Shown: positions 32,241 through 41,078 of the stretch, piece by piece
Numbering within the stretch: the first letter of the stretch is position 1
Layout of the letters: each line of letters starts with the position of its first letter
Virus record (IMG/VR): IMGVR_UViG_3300022926_000003
Span: 36,681 to 100,680 of that record
DNA length: 64,000 bases
Source of the DNA: a virus
Strand: one strand, 5' to 3'
Notes under the pieces: generated by a model
What the model saw: only the letters and a program-made list of their open reading frames with translations
Databases searched by the model: none
Told to the model about the DNA's origin: nothing
Position numbers and translations under genes: made by a program

Positions 32241-34736
32241 ATGTGGAAACCAATCCAACCCCCAGGAGAATGGCTAGTATTTCTCCAAAGAAAAGATATA
32301 AAGGGTCTCCCTATTATGGAAGCCAGGAAAAGGTACATGCAGGAGCAGTTGCTTTTTGAGAATTACTATAGTAATCTACAAACCCTAAATACTATAAATA
32401 CTGTATCTCCTAGTGTAGCATCTGCTGCTGCTGCAGCAGGTGGAGGTGGAGGTGGAGGTGGGGGTCCTAAAAGGAGTATAGGCCCTAGTGGAGCAAGAGG
32501 TGGAGGAGCCTTATCTCTATTCCTTGAAATGGATATCCACCCAACAGAAATGTATTGGGATCGTGCACTAGGGCTTAGCTACAGTAACCCCCCCTCTAAT
32601 TATACCCCAGGTCTTGAAAGTGAATTACCCCAACCATTCACAATAAATAAATGGACATTTAGTGATGACCCAGCATGGTCAACAAACGCATGGACTAGCG
32701 CTTACTATCAAAATAATTTTGATCAAACCCCCCTACCCCAACCTGATACATGGGTAAATGGATTACCTTATGGGGATGATTTTGACCTTCAAACTCAAAA
32801 ATTAAAAAACTTTGTATTTAACACAGATGATAATTATCTTAGTGTAGTAAGCGGTTCTATACGTTCAGGATATGATGATTATGCTACCGAAGCTTATTCT
32901 TCAAAACTTCGAGAGCTTAAATTACCTATTACTTGGGATTTAGAAGAACCTATAAGAGTTGATTGGGGAGATGGAAACATAAACAATTACTCAGGCCCCC
33001 AGGGTTACCCACAAGTAAATAACGGTCACTTTTATACTACTACTCGTTATTCTATACCTTACTCAAGTACTGATAGCTCATCAAGATGGAGTGTAGAATC
33101 TGGTTCTGCCTATGTTAATGATAAAGTATGGAATCACGCATATGATATAGAACATTTAGTACCTGAAAGTTGGGTTCCTTTTATTCCTGAGCCTGATACT
33201 TATTATCCTCGTCCTGAGTATTCTAGAAATACTTATTATAGATACGCCCAAGAAACTCCTATTACTTCAAGTAATGGATTATTTCCATGGGGAACACGTT
33301 TTAATGATTGGTATAACTGGACACCTGTAACACAATCTGTTAAAATATATGGAAATCCTTTAGCGGGTGGTAACATTTGGAGTTTTTATAATGGAAAAAT
33401 AAGGAGACTCCATTATTTAGACATTTCCAAGTTTACATCATTTCGTAGCTTATTTAGAGATGCACAGTTAATAGATTTAACCCCTCTTAATATGAGTACT
33501 TGGGACACAAGTCATATAACAAATATGAGTGAGATGTTTAGAGGGAGTTTTTTGTTGGGGAAAGATATCAAGCAAAATGATTTGGGCAACTGGGATACAA
33601 GTAATGTAACCAATATGTCTACTATGTTTGGTAATTATAGTGGAGGTATGATAGGTGATCCTGGTGATATAGGTAAGTGGGACGTAAGTAATGTAACCAC
33701 TATGTATCAAATGTTTATGACCACAATATATGCATTCCAGAATACTGGACATTTTCTTTCCTCAGACTTAAGTAATTGGGATCTGAGTAGTGTAACCACT
33801 ACAACTCTTATGTTTTTTAATAATAGTGCTTTTCAACATAATACACAGTTTAATAACTGGGATGTAAGTAATATAAGCAGTATGGGTTATATGTTTGGTG
33901 GGTCAGGTTTTAAGGAAAGACTTACCAACTGGAATTTAAAGGATGGAGTAAATATGCAGAGCATATTTAACCATGTAGCTATGTCCCATACTGATTTCTT
34001 TGAAACTCTTAAAGCGTGGGCCTCAGGTTCAGCATCTAATGTGAATATGTCAGATGCAAGTAGTGGTTATAAAATAAGTTTGGGTGCTACTCCCTCATTA
34101 TCCCTAGATAAAAGAAATAATGGGAATGGAAATACTGTTCCTTATGACACTCCCATATATTGGAACGATACTGACTTCATAAATCTTGCAGATTTCCGTA
34201 AATGGTTTGCCAATTATTCTAATAGCACAGGTGTAACCCTTATTAGTGGAAGCTCAAACCACCAGGCGTATGAAACTTTATTAAGTAGAGGATGGTCAAT
34301 GCCTGGAAACATAGATATATTAGAAACTGGTTCTATAGCTGCTAATAGAATAACACAAGTACCCATACAAGTAACTGTAAGTGGAAGTCAATTTGTAATG
34401 TCATCGAGTGTTTTCCTCCCCATATCAGAAATTCAACCTTATGATAATTACGATCCTCTATATACTCCTACCCTAACATACAGGTTTGATCAGAGTGATG
34501 CTAGTAATACGGGTCACCCACTAAAATTCTCAGAAACACTAGATGGTACCCATGGAGGTGGAGTTGAGTACACCACAGACGTTACAACTGTAGGTACCCC
34601 AGGTACTTCAGGTTCATATACAGATGTTATAGTATCTAACTTGAATGGATTTGAGGTAGAGTACAAACCCAAACTATACACCTATTGTGAAAACCACTCA
34701 GGCATGAGTGAATTCTATTTAGAAGCTTATGTTTAA
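32241..34736 (+). CDS. fibre/adhesin-like protein with BspA-type repeats and cupredoxin-like end, module copy 3
   Basis: 831 aa, same order as the protein at 29415: anchor, Gly9 linker, IRVDWGDG (about 234), BspA/DUF285 repeats (about 390-583, for example GNWDTSNVTNMSTMF), and the C-terminal domain with GHPLKFSE and YCENHSGM. Outer parts are diverged while the anchor and the last 280 bases are almost identical in DNA to copy 2, which indicates recent duplication or gene conversion. Confidence 0.7.
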   Translation: MWKPIQPPGEWLVFLQRKDIKGLPIMEARKRYMQEQLLFENYYSNLQTLNTINTVSPSVASAAAAAGGGGGGGGGPKRSIGPSGARGGGALSLFLEMDIHPTEMYWDRALGLSYSNPPSNYTPGLESELPQPFTINKWTFSDDPAWSTNAWTSAYYQNNFDQTPLPQPDTWVNGLPYGDDFDLQTQKLKNFVFNTDDNYLSVVSGSIRSGYDDYATEAYSSKLRELKLPITWDLEEPIRVDWGDGNINNYSGPQGYPQVNNGHFYTTTRYSIPYSSTDSSSRWSVESGSAYVNDKVWNHAYDIEHLVPESWVPFIPEPDTYYPRPEYSRNTYYRYAQETPITSSNGLFPWGTRFNDWYNWTPVTQSVKIYGNPLAGGNIWSFYNGKIRRLHYLDISKFTSFRSLFRDAQLIDLTPLNMSTWDTSHITNMSEMFRGSFLLGKDIKQNDLGNWDTSNVTNMSTMFGNYSGGMIGDPGDIGKWDVSNVTTMYQMFMTTIYAFQNTGHFLSSDLSNWDLSSVTTTTLMFFNNSAFQHNTQFNNWDVSNISSMGYMFGGSGFKERLTNWNLKDGVNMQSIFNHVAMSHTDFFETLKAWASGSASNVNMSDASSGYKISLGATPSLSLDKRNNGNGNTVPYDTPIYWNDTDFINLADFRKWFANYSNSTGVTLISGSSNHQAYETLLSRGWSMPGNIDILETGSIAANRITQVPIQVTVSGSQFVMSSSVFLPISEIQPYDNYDPLYTPTLTYRFDQSDASNTGHPLKFSETLDGTHGGGVEYTTDVTTVGTPGTSGSYTDVIVSNLNGFEVEYKPKLYTYCENHSGMSEFYLEAYV

Positions 34737-34755
34737 TAAAATAAAATAAAATAAA

Positions 34756-35049
34756 ATGTCACATCATCATATAGAAAAAAACGAAGACGTATATTATGTA
34801 GCATATAACAATGCAGGTATTGTACACTATGGGTATTCTGATTTAGATCATAAGTTTATTACAGGCCAACCAAACTTAGAAACATTTACTACACCAGAAG
34901 AATTAAAAAACCGAGTAGAAGAATTAGGAAAAGAGTGGAAGGATCCTAGAGTTCTCTCCCCTGTAATAGATATGTTTATGGAGGATGAAACCGCAGAATG
35001 GGTAGATCCCAAGGGGGTAACATGGACTATAAATGATATCCTAATCTAA
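34756..35049 (+). CDS. small partner protein of the fibre module (copy 2)
   Basis: 97 aa, MSHHHIEKNED start, TPEELKNRVEELGKEWKDP core. The upstream spacer and the first 40 bases are identical in DNA to the copy at 31940. Confidence 0.6.
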   Translation: MSHHHIEKNEDVYYVAYNNAGIVHYGYSDLDHKFITGQPNLETFTTPEELKNRVEELGKEWKDPRVLSPVIDMFMEDETAEWVDPKGVTWTINDILI

Positions 35050-35062
35050 AAAATACAAAATT

Positions 35063-36757
35063 ATGTGGAAACCAATATACCAACCTGAGCCCTGGCCTCA
35101 GTTCTTAAAAAGAAAAGATATAAAGGGTCTCCCTATTATGGAAGCCAGGAAAAGATACATGCAGGAGCAGTTGCTTTTTGAAAACTATTATAGCAATTTA
35201 AATACCCTAAATACTGTAAATACTATATCTCCTAGTGTAGCATCTGCTGCCTCAGCAGGTGGAGGTGGAGGTCCTAAAAAGAGTATAGGCCCTAGTGGAG
35301 CAAGAGGTGGGGGCTCCTCCGGCGAACTCGTAACTTATTCCCTTGCAATAAGAACTGGTTATTTTGCTACCCAAGAGGCTCTAGACCATTATAATAATAA
35401 TGAAGCTAACCCTAATTATGATTATAATAGCGGTCAGATTGTCACAAGCTTTCTTTCATCAGGGTCCGAAACACAGGATTGGTGGGCTATTCCCGTAAGA
35501 GGGGGGGTGGCTATCCCAAGAACCCCAGAAAATGGTTGGTCTGCATCAACAGGAACCTCGTGGAAGGTTACGGTTTCTCCCGCAATCCTACCTGAAACAA
35601 GACAGGCGCTAGATGATTATCTTGGGGGTCCTCTAGCTGACCAAGAAATTACTATAGATTGGGGTGATGGTGGCCCAGTTGAGAAAATAAATATGGGTAC
35701 TTATAATTTTAGAAGATTTAATAGTTCTCCAACATATTATTCTCTCCAAGATGACCCAGATTCATTTTATTATTATCTTTTTGGTTCAGACTCCCTCCCC
35801 CTTTGGATATTCCATGATTATAGTGGGGTGCCTTTAGGGGAATATACAATAACTATAAAAGGGACAAAAGAAATGTTAAACATTCTAAGCCCAATTCCTT
35901 TTACCCAAGACAGCCATATTCAAAATATCTTCCGCCGTTCGAAAAGTCAAATATTAAATGCGAGTACTGGGGCACGTTATTACGTACCCCCGGTATATCC
36001 TTTAGGACCTGTTGTTAGCTTAGATGGGTGGGATGAACCATCAACGATAGCGAATATATTACCAGCAGTTCAGCAAGGAAGTGTAACAGGAAAACCATCA
36101 GCTCGCCTTAATAAAAGTTGGGTAGATTATTTAAAAAATACAGATAAAAGCCAAATCACTGGTTTGCGAAATGTACTTAATTTTGCCTGGGGTTTAGAGG
36201 ACTTTTATAACCAAAATAATATTGATGCTTCGGACTGGTGTGGGCCTAGTGTAAATGATCTGCAGAATTGTTTCTTACAGGCTGATCATTTACCCGCAGG
36301 AATAGAAAATTGGGATACTAGTAATGTATATAGTATGTCCCAGATGTTCTTTTATTATAATGTTTTTGGTAATTTTGAAGATGATGGTTCAGACTTTTTT
36401 ACTAACCCTAGTGAATATGCTACTAGAGCAGCAGGTATAGTTAATTGGGATACAACAAATGTTAGGATCCTCTATAAAGCTTTCAATTATCACCCAATTA
36501 TAGATGTTTCTTTAGCCAATTGGAATTTACCTAATCTGGAAAATGCCAGTCAAATGTTCCGTAATGCTACTGGAATGAGTGATGCTAATTTAGAGTTAAC
36601 TTTAAAAGGTTGGGCAGATAACCCCAACACAGCTGACAATGTTAATGCTTCAAGTTTTGCAACCTCCAGAACATATTCTGTGGGTAGTGATATGGATTTA
36701 GCAATCCAAGTACTCACAGCTAAAGGTTGGACTATCTCAGGTATAACAATAGTATAA
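35063..36757 (+). CDS. fibre/adhesin-like protein, module copy 4
   Basis: 564 aa. Anchor nearly identical in DNA to copy 2, Gly5 linker, a PKD-like ITIDWGDGG (about 195), BspA-type repeats (about 405-510, IENWDTSNVYSMSQMF) and an ending LTAKGWTISGITIV that is common in DUF285 proteins. The cupredoxin-like C-terminal domain of copies 2 and 3 is absent. Confidence 0.66.
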   Translation: MWKPIYQPEPWPQFLKRKDIKGLPIMEARKRYMQEQLLFENYYSNLNTLNTVNTISPSVASAASAGGGGGPKKSIGPSGARGGGSSGELVTYSLAIRTGYFATQEALDHYNNNEANPNYDYNSGQIVTSFLSSGSETQDWWAIPVRGGVAIPRTPENGWSASTGTSWKVTVSPAILPETRQALDDYLGGPLADQEITIDWGDGGPVEKINMGTYNFRRFNSSPTYYSLQDDPDSFYYYLFGSDSLPLWIFHDYSGVPLGEYTITIKGTKEMLNILSPIPFTQDSHIQNIFRRSKSQILNASTGARYYVPPVYPLGPVVSLDGWDEPSTIANILPAVQQGSVTGKPSARLNKSWVDYLKNTDKSQITGLRNVLNFAWGLEDFYNQNNIDASDWCGPSVNDLQNCFLQADHLPAGIENWDTSNVYSMSQMFFYYNVFGNFEDDGSDFFTNPSEYATRAAGIVNWDTTNVRILYKAFNYHPIIDVSLANWNLPNLENASQMFRNATGMSDANLELTLKGWADNPNTADNVNASSFATSRTYSVGSDMDLAIQVLTAKGWTISGITIV

Positions 36758-36780
36758 AAAAACAATAAAATAATATTAAA

Positions 36781-37032
36781 ATGTCACATCATACAAGAGA
36801 AACAGACGGATTTTTTATAGCATGGGGGAATGGAGAAACCGACCCCAATACTAATACCCCCCAACACGTACATTATGGTCCCTATACAGCTGGGAGTGAG
36901 GTACATACCGGTCAACCCCAATTTGAGTTCTTTGATACAGAAGAAGAACTACGGGTAAAAGTAGAATCCCTTGGTAAAGTTTATGTAGGGGAGGAAGAGT
37001 TTGGGATAGAAAATCCCCCTCCTTTACCATAG
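36781..37032 (+). CDS. small partner protein of the fibre module (copy 3)
   Basis: 83 aa, starts MSHHTRETDG, diverged from the other two but keeps the TEEELRVKVESLGKVYV core. Last gene of the fibre cluster. Confidence 0.55.
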   Translation: MSHHTRETDGFFIAWGNGETDPNTNTPQHVHYGPYTAGSEVHTGQPQFEFFDTEEELRVKVESLGKVYVGEEEFGIENPPPLP

Positions 37033-37048
37033 TAATATAAAAGTCTTA

Positions 37049-37116
37049 GTCATATTAACGTCATGCGAAAATGGGGATCCTCGGATCCCCTTTCGTATAT
37101 TCATGGGGTAAGGTTA
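37049..37116 (+). promoter_or_regulatory. class A promoter (copy 5)
   Basis: GTCAT at 37049 and 37060; inverted repeat GGGGATCC/GGATCCCC (37073-37090); core TATATTC at 37096 (36 bp); GGGGTAAGGTTA leader. The clearest copy. Confidence 0.8.
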
Positions 37117-37134
37117 AAGCGAAAGAAAAAACAA

Positions 37135-37515
37135 ATGAACATGATTCAAGCAGTTAAAAACGCCCAAGAGCAACTTACCCAGCGGTTGGAAGCAGGTAAC
37201 CCCCAGGAAGCACATATCCAGTTTGAACGTCCACGTGGTGGAGGTTTGGATGGTGAGAAGTTCACGTTGATTTTGAACACTCGCAAGTATGGAAATTGCA
37301 TTCTGAGTGATTGGAACCAGTATGTTGCAAATGTTGAGTTGATGAGGAATGGTAAGGGAATGGTTGCCACAACGTATTTCTTTGGGACCAAGATTACCAA
37401 AACGCTCTATTTTGAGGATCTCAAGTGTGTAAAGGTTACCTATGTGGATGAGTGGGTACCTGAGAACATGAAGGAAAAAGAAACTGAAGTTGAAACCGAA
37501 AACCTGCCGTTCTAA
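37135..37515 (+). CDS. hypothetical protein
   Basis: 126 aa from ATG 37135 (or 37141). The frame is open through the promoter, but that part would encode the promoter repeat and was left out. Helical N-terminus, beta-rich middle (KFTLILNTRKYGNCILSDW), acidic tail. Unrecognised. Confidence 0.6.
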   Translation: MNMIQAVKNAQEQLTQRLEAGNPQEAHIQFERPRGGGLDGEKFTLILNTRKYGNCILSDWNQYVANVELMRNGKGMVATTYFFGTKITKTLYFEDLKCVKVTYVDEWVPENMKEKETEVETENLPF

Positions 37516-37718
37516 TGGATAAGTTAATGTTTAATTTGATTTGTGAGGTTGATATTGACCAAACTGTGGAAATGCTCCGTGAGTTACGTGAGTTAAGTGA
37601 AATGAGTGAGAGTGAACGTGAAATCTACGGATTGATCGAGGGTGATGAGTTGATTGGTTTGATGCCTACTGAGGCATTCGTACAATCAAAGGAGGAAATT
37701 TTAAGTGTTTTGAACTAA
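37515..37718 (+). CDS. hypothetical helical protein
   Basis: 67 aa, acidic, Glu/Arg-rich helices. Couples to both neighbours by TAATG overlaps. Unrecognised. Confidence 0.5.
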   Translation: MDKLMFNLICEVDIDQTVEMLRELRELSEMSESEREIYGLIEGDELIGLMPTEAFVQSKEEILSVLN

Positions 37719-38200
37719 TGAAAAGAGTATTATATTTGCATGGCTTGGAAAGCAAGCCCGGAGGTTCTAAGGTTAAGTACCTCAACGATCGTTTTATGTG
37801 TTATGCTCCTGCTATGGATTATGATAACAATGAGTTGTTTGAGGAAATGATTGACTTGTGTGCTGCTGAGGAGTTTGATTTGATTATTGGCTCTAGTATG
37901 GGTGGATATTTTGCCCACCAGTTGGCAACTCATTTTGAGGATACTGAAGTTATGTTGTTTAACCCAGCTATTCATTCTCGTAGTTTTGAACCTTATGGTG
38001 TTACGAATGGTGAATTTAGTGTTAGTGGCCATGTAGTGCTTGGGTTGGAGGATGATGTTATCAACCCTACAGAAACGTATAACATGGTTGCTTCTGATGG
38101 TTTTTATGATGGTTTGAGTGTGATTCCTGTTGAGAAAATGGGACACAGAACCCCACTTGATGTTTTTGTTGATATTATGGAACGTTTCGTGGAGGATTGA
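37718..38200 (+). CDS. alpha/beta hydrolase, YqiA/YcfP esterase-like
   Basis: 160 aa. VLYLHGLESKPGGSK (4-18), GSSMGG (58-63, nucleophile Ser60), LGLEDDVINP (Asp112 or 113) and MGHRTP (His143) form the catalytic triad of the UPF0227/YqiA family of small esterases. The substrate is unknown; it could remove acyl groups from host sugars or lipids. Early/middle expression from class A promoter copy 5 is expected. Confidence 0.78.
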   Translation: MKRVLYLHGLESKPGGSKVKYLNDRFMCYAPAMDYDNNELFEEMIDLCAAEEFDLIIGSSMGGYFAHQLATHFEDTEVMLFNPAIHSRSFEPYGVTNGEFSVSGHVVLGLEDDVINPTETYNMVASDGFYDGLSVIPVEKMGHRTPLDVFVDIMERFVED

Positions 38201-38207
38201 TATTTAT
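38200..38207 (+). promoter_or_regulatory. class B (late-type) promoter element ATATTTAT
   Basis: Exactly 12 bases before the ATG at 38212, overlapping the stop codon of the esterase gene. Confidence 0.55.
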
Positions 38208-38211
38208 TAGC

Positions 38212-38778
38212 ATGATTAAGCTAATAGATTTACTCCTGGAGAGAGACTACCCTAAAGGAGAGTATGTTCCTTTAAGTGGGGAGGAGCTTGAACAGGCAAA
38301 AGGAGAGCTATTTGATTTAGTACAAACTGCTTATGCTCCAATTGGGGGACATTTAAAGATTAATTCCCCTAATGATATTATGGCTCCTGATATAAGTTTT
38401 TGGAGAGCCGCTGATATCGATGATGATCCTGAGTTAGATGTTACTTACTTTGGTAAGAATACATCTTTTGGTGTTAAGCACACTGGAATGGGTCACGATG
38501 GTAAGAAACCTCATATTAAGCACGTTTTAACTAGAAAAACTAGTGAGTTAAAATCCCCTGGTAACTATGTTGAGGTAAGTGGTGATGCTTATAGAGTATT
38601 TCACGAGAGAGGTGGGGTACCTGTAATTGATGATGAGGAGAAAGTAAGGGCAATATTAGGTAATAAAGATATTACTTGGTATGGAGCCCACCCCCAAAAT
38701 AAAAAACCTGGCAACGGGTGGTACTCACGTAAGATTGGGGGGAAAGAGGTGTTAAAAACAATGATCGGAAATATTTAA
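38212..38778 (+). CDS. putative packaged head protein with N-terminal leader (GNAT-like body)
   Basis: 188 aa from ATG 38212 (an upstream ATT/ATG-like extension is not needed). The start MIKLIDLLLER contains a Leu-x-Glu site after nine residues, like the capsid-targeting leaders cleaved by the T4 prohead protease. The body, with GGHLKINSPND, FGVKHTGMGHDGKK and GWYSRKIGG, resembles a family of phage proteins with acetyltransferase-like pattern. It may be a protein injected with the DNA (inference). Confidence 0.55.
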   Translation: MIKLIDLLLERDYPKGEYVPLSGEELEQAKGELFDLVQTAYAPIGGHLKINSPNDIMAPDISFWRAADIDDDPELDVTYFGKNTSFGVKHTGMGHDGKKPHIKHVLTRKTSELKSPGNYVEVSGDAYRVFHERGGVPVIDDEEKVRAILGNKDITWYGAHPQNKKPGNGWYSRKIGGKEVLKTMIGNI

Positions 38779-38780
38779 CA

Positions 38781-38788
38781 ATATTTAT
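38781..38788 (+). promoter_or_regulatory. class B (late-type) promoter element ATATTTAT
   Basis: Starts 21 bases before the ATG at 38802. Confidence 0.45.
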
Positions 38789-38801
38789 AAACAAAAATAA
38801 C

Positions 38802-40373
38802 ATGAGCTTTAGCTGGAATAAATGGAGGCAATACATAATTGAAGAAGCCTCAGTTAATGAAGAAGTAGACGGAGTAGGAGAGATTATCCCCTTCTTTCAC
38901 GATGCTATGAAAATGAATATTATCAGAGATGTTGACTACCAAAGGGCAGTTGAAGCTGGTGGTGAGAGTGAGGACCTAGATGCTTTTGAGAGTACTCAGG
39001 AATTTCAACAAATTGGTAAAAATATTATCGATGCGGCTGTCAGTACTTTAGAAAAAAAGGGAATGGAAACCCATTATCTACACCAAAAATTTGGTCAAGG
39101 AGCTAGTAACCCAATTGAAGGTGCTGATATTTCTAACGCTGTAGGTATTCTCAAGAAAGGGGGAACAAAAATAAACCCTGAAGCAGACGAGATTGCCCCA
39201 GATGATCTAGATGCCGCTGCAGATTACTTTGATAACCTAGAGGAGGATAAGTTTGACAAACCAGGTTGGGACCTTAAAGCCATTATGGACTCGTTTAAAG
39301 AGGATTTTGAAGAAGCCACTAGGGATACAGATGATATTCCATACGCTCAATCAAGAGTAGTAGATGCTTATAAAGATGTATTTGCTAAATCACACCCCCA
39401 ATTAGCAGGGGCGATTGATGCTTACTTAGATGATAGAGATAGAACAGAGAGAAGAAGTATGTTCCAAAACGTAGCTGATGATCCTGAAGTAGTAGGTAGA
39501 GATATGATGAGAGAGTTTAGGGATGATGGTGGTGAAGAGGATTTTGGTGGGGACCCCCAAGATTTTGGTAACGATCTCGAGTCAAGGTTCCAGTTTATTG
39601 CTCCTAGGTTAGCAAGACATCCTGGTAAGAAGAAGCAACTTAAGCCTCTTTTCCTACAAATGACAGACGCTATGGAAGAGGATGATAAAGTAGCATTTGA
39701 TGATGCTTTTGTACCAGCTATGCAAATAATGGGGTATGGGGATATGTTAGAAGAAGTGAATGATCAAACAATTGATGAAGCAATAAATGAAATGGCTTTG
39801 GATAGAGCTATGGAAATAGCCAATAAGTTAGATACTATGCAAAATGATCTCGAAGCAACACTTAGTGATGATGAAATAGATACTCTTAGTGATGCTATTA
39901 TATTACTTAGGCAAAAAAAAAGCCTAGATGAGAAAGTAGGGGTAAGTAGTGATCCTCTCTTAAAAGCCATTGAGGCCGAGTTAGCTAAAATTTTAACTGA
40001 TGAGGAGATAAATATTCTTACTACCCTTGCTAAGGAGCAAATGAATGAGTCCCCTATGGGAGCGGGTACTGGTATCAAACTTGCAACCCAGTATTTGCTT
40101 AGAAGGGTATTGGGTCCTATTATTTTAGGTCCTTTAGTTAAGAAAATATTTGATAAAATGGTTACTAAGTTCCCTGCTAAAAAGGAACTAATAATGAAAA
40201 TGGAACCTATAGTACAAGGGGCAATTGCTGCTGGTAAGATAGGTAGTATAATTGAATTAAATAAATTTATAAGAGAAAACAGTGAAGAACTATCTGAAAT
40301 GTTAGTTTCTATGAGCTCTGAAATGGCTACAATGCTTAAAGATACAGTTAAGGGCTTAGTTAAAAGAAAATAA
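38802..40373 (+). CDS. large putative packaged head protein with N-terminal leader
   Basis: 523 aa. The start MSFSWNKWRQYIIEEAS has an Ile-x-Glu site at about residues 12-14, like the leader of the array at 48-52 kb. The body is long, acidic and helical; residues about 420-460 (LATQYLLRRVLGPIILGPLV) are amphipathic or membrane-active. No enzymatic motif seen. Late expression is expected. Confidence 0.55.
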   Translation: MSFSWNKWRQYIIEEASVNEEVDGVGEIIPFFHDAMKMNIIRDVDYQRAVEAGGESEDLDAFESTQEFQQIGKNIIDAAVSTLEKKGMETHYLHQKFGQGASNPIEGADISNAVGILKKGGTKINPEADEIAPDDLDAAADYFDNLEEDKFDKPGWDLKAIMDSFKEDFEEATRDTDDIPYAQSRVVDAYKDVFAKSHPQLAGAIDAYLDDRDRTERRSMFQNVADDPEVVGRDMMREFRDDGGEEDFGGDPQDFGNDLESRFQFIAPRLARHPGKKKQLKPLFLQMTDAMEEDDKVAFDDAFVPAMQIMGYGDMLEEVNDQTIDEAINEMALDRAMEIANKLDTMQNDLEATLSDDEIDTLSDAIILLRQKKSLDEKVGVSSDPLLKAIEAELAKILTDEEINILTTLAKEQMNESPMGAGTGIKLATQYLLRRVLGPIILGPLVKKIFDKMVTKFPAKKELIMKMEPIVQGAIAAGKIGSIIELNKFIRENSEELSEMLVSMSSEMATMLKDTVKGLVKRK

Positions 40374-40386
40374 GGGGGGTTCTCGC

Positions 40387-40440
40387 GTCATATTGACGTC
40401 ATGCGAAAATGGGGAGCTCCGGCTCCCCTTTCGTATATTC
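40387..40440 (+). promoter_or_regulatory. class A promoter (copy 6)
   Basis: GTCAT at 40387 and 40398; inverted repeat GGGGAGC/GCTCCCC (40411-40428); core TATATTC at 40434 (36 bp). The first usable ATG (40446) is 12 bases from the core. Confidence 0.8.
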
Positions 40441-40445
40441 ATGGC

Positions 40446-40649
40446 ATGATGAAAGTTACGATCAAGAAAGCAGAAACGTTTAGGGCCTACGGCCGCTGTT
40501 ACGTGCCCGTTAACGCTCTGAGCGTTGTGTTTAACAAGCGTGGACTGGTTAAGCAGTTCGACAAGACCGAAATGGTGGTTCACCCCACCAAAGGTAATCT
40601 TTACCCACTGACTGAGGGTATTAGTGAGTACATTAAAATCGTTGATTAA
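40446..40649 (+). CDS. hypothetical protein
   Basis: 67 aa from ATG 40446 or 40449. Basic, beta-rich, unrecognised (MMKVTIKKAETFRAYGRCYV). The start is only 12 bases downstream of the promoter core, so the mRNA is probably leaderless. Confidence 0.55.
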   Translation: MMKVTIKKAETFRAYGRCYVPVNALSVVFNKRGLVKQFDKTEMVVHPTKGNLYPLTEGISEYIKIVD

Positions 40650-40855
40650 TGGTTTATTTTGAGAAAATGGGGAGAGGGGTCCACCAGGTCCCTGGCTATA
40701 TAGCTGCTAAAAAAATTGTCTCAATCCGACAATGCCCCGTAAATGAAGATATAACAGACATTTACATGGCGGATGGTAACCATATATCGGTACCAGGGAA
40801 ATTAGAAAAAGTAGCAAACTATATTTTTGATGAAGGATCACACCATATATTTTAA
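40649..40855 (+). CDS. hypothetical protein
   Basis: 68 aa, beta-rich, unrecognised. TAATGG overlap with the gene before. Confidence 0.5.
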   Translation: MVYFEKMGRGVHQVPGYIAAKKIVSIRQCPVNEDITDIYMADGNHISVPGKLEKVANYIFDEGSHHIF

Positions 40856-40857
40856 TT

Positions 40858-41007
40858 ATGTTTAAAGATATTAATGAACTAAATGACGCCCTATATGGGT
40901 TATTGGAAAAAGGATTTGTTGAGATAGCTGGGATTAATGAAGATGGGGAATTAACTTACCGTCTAACTAAAAAAGGAAGAGATTTCGCTGAAAATTACGA
41001 AGGATAA
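40858..41007 (+). CDS. small winged-helix-like protein
   Basis: 49 aa. ALYGLLEKGFVEIAGINEDG then LTYRLTKKGRDFAENY has the helix/wing ending of small winged-helix proteins (…LTxKGRxxA). Possible transcription regulator or remnant. Confidence 0.45.
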   Translation: MFKDINELNDALYGLLEKGFVEIAGINEDGELTYRLTKKGRDFAENYEG

Positions 41008-41078
41008 TGGGATATATTATTATTGCAGGAATTATGGCTGTTGCTGTATTTTTTGAACTTTTTATTGTTGAAAAGTAA
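41007..41078 (+). CDS. tiny membrane peptide
   Basis: 23 aa, one hydrophobic helix. TAATGG coupled at both ends, so probably translated. Confidence 0.35.
   Translation: MGYIIIAGIMAVAVFFELFIVEK

Noticed and set aside
37073-37093. Promoter-spacer hairpins as ordinary intrinsic terminators
   Set aside because: Only three T follow (TTTCG), short of a proper U-run; kept as a possibility within the promoter finding only.
37063-37134. In-frame extension of coding regions through class A promoters (also 40401-40445 and 42256-42312), giving similar MRKWG/SYIHG peptides
   Set aside because: The similarity comes from the promoter repeat itself, the extensions would start upstream of the transcription start, and better ATGs follow.
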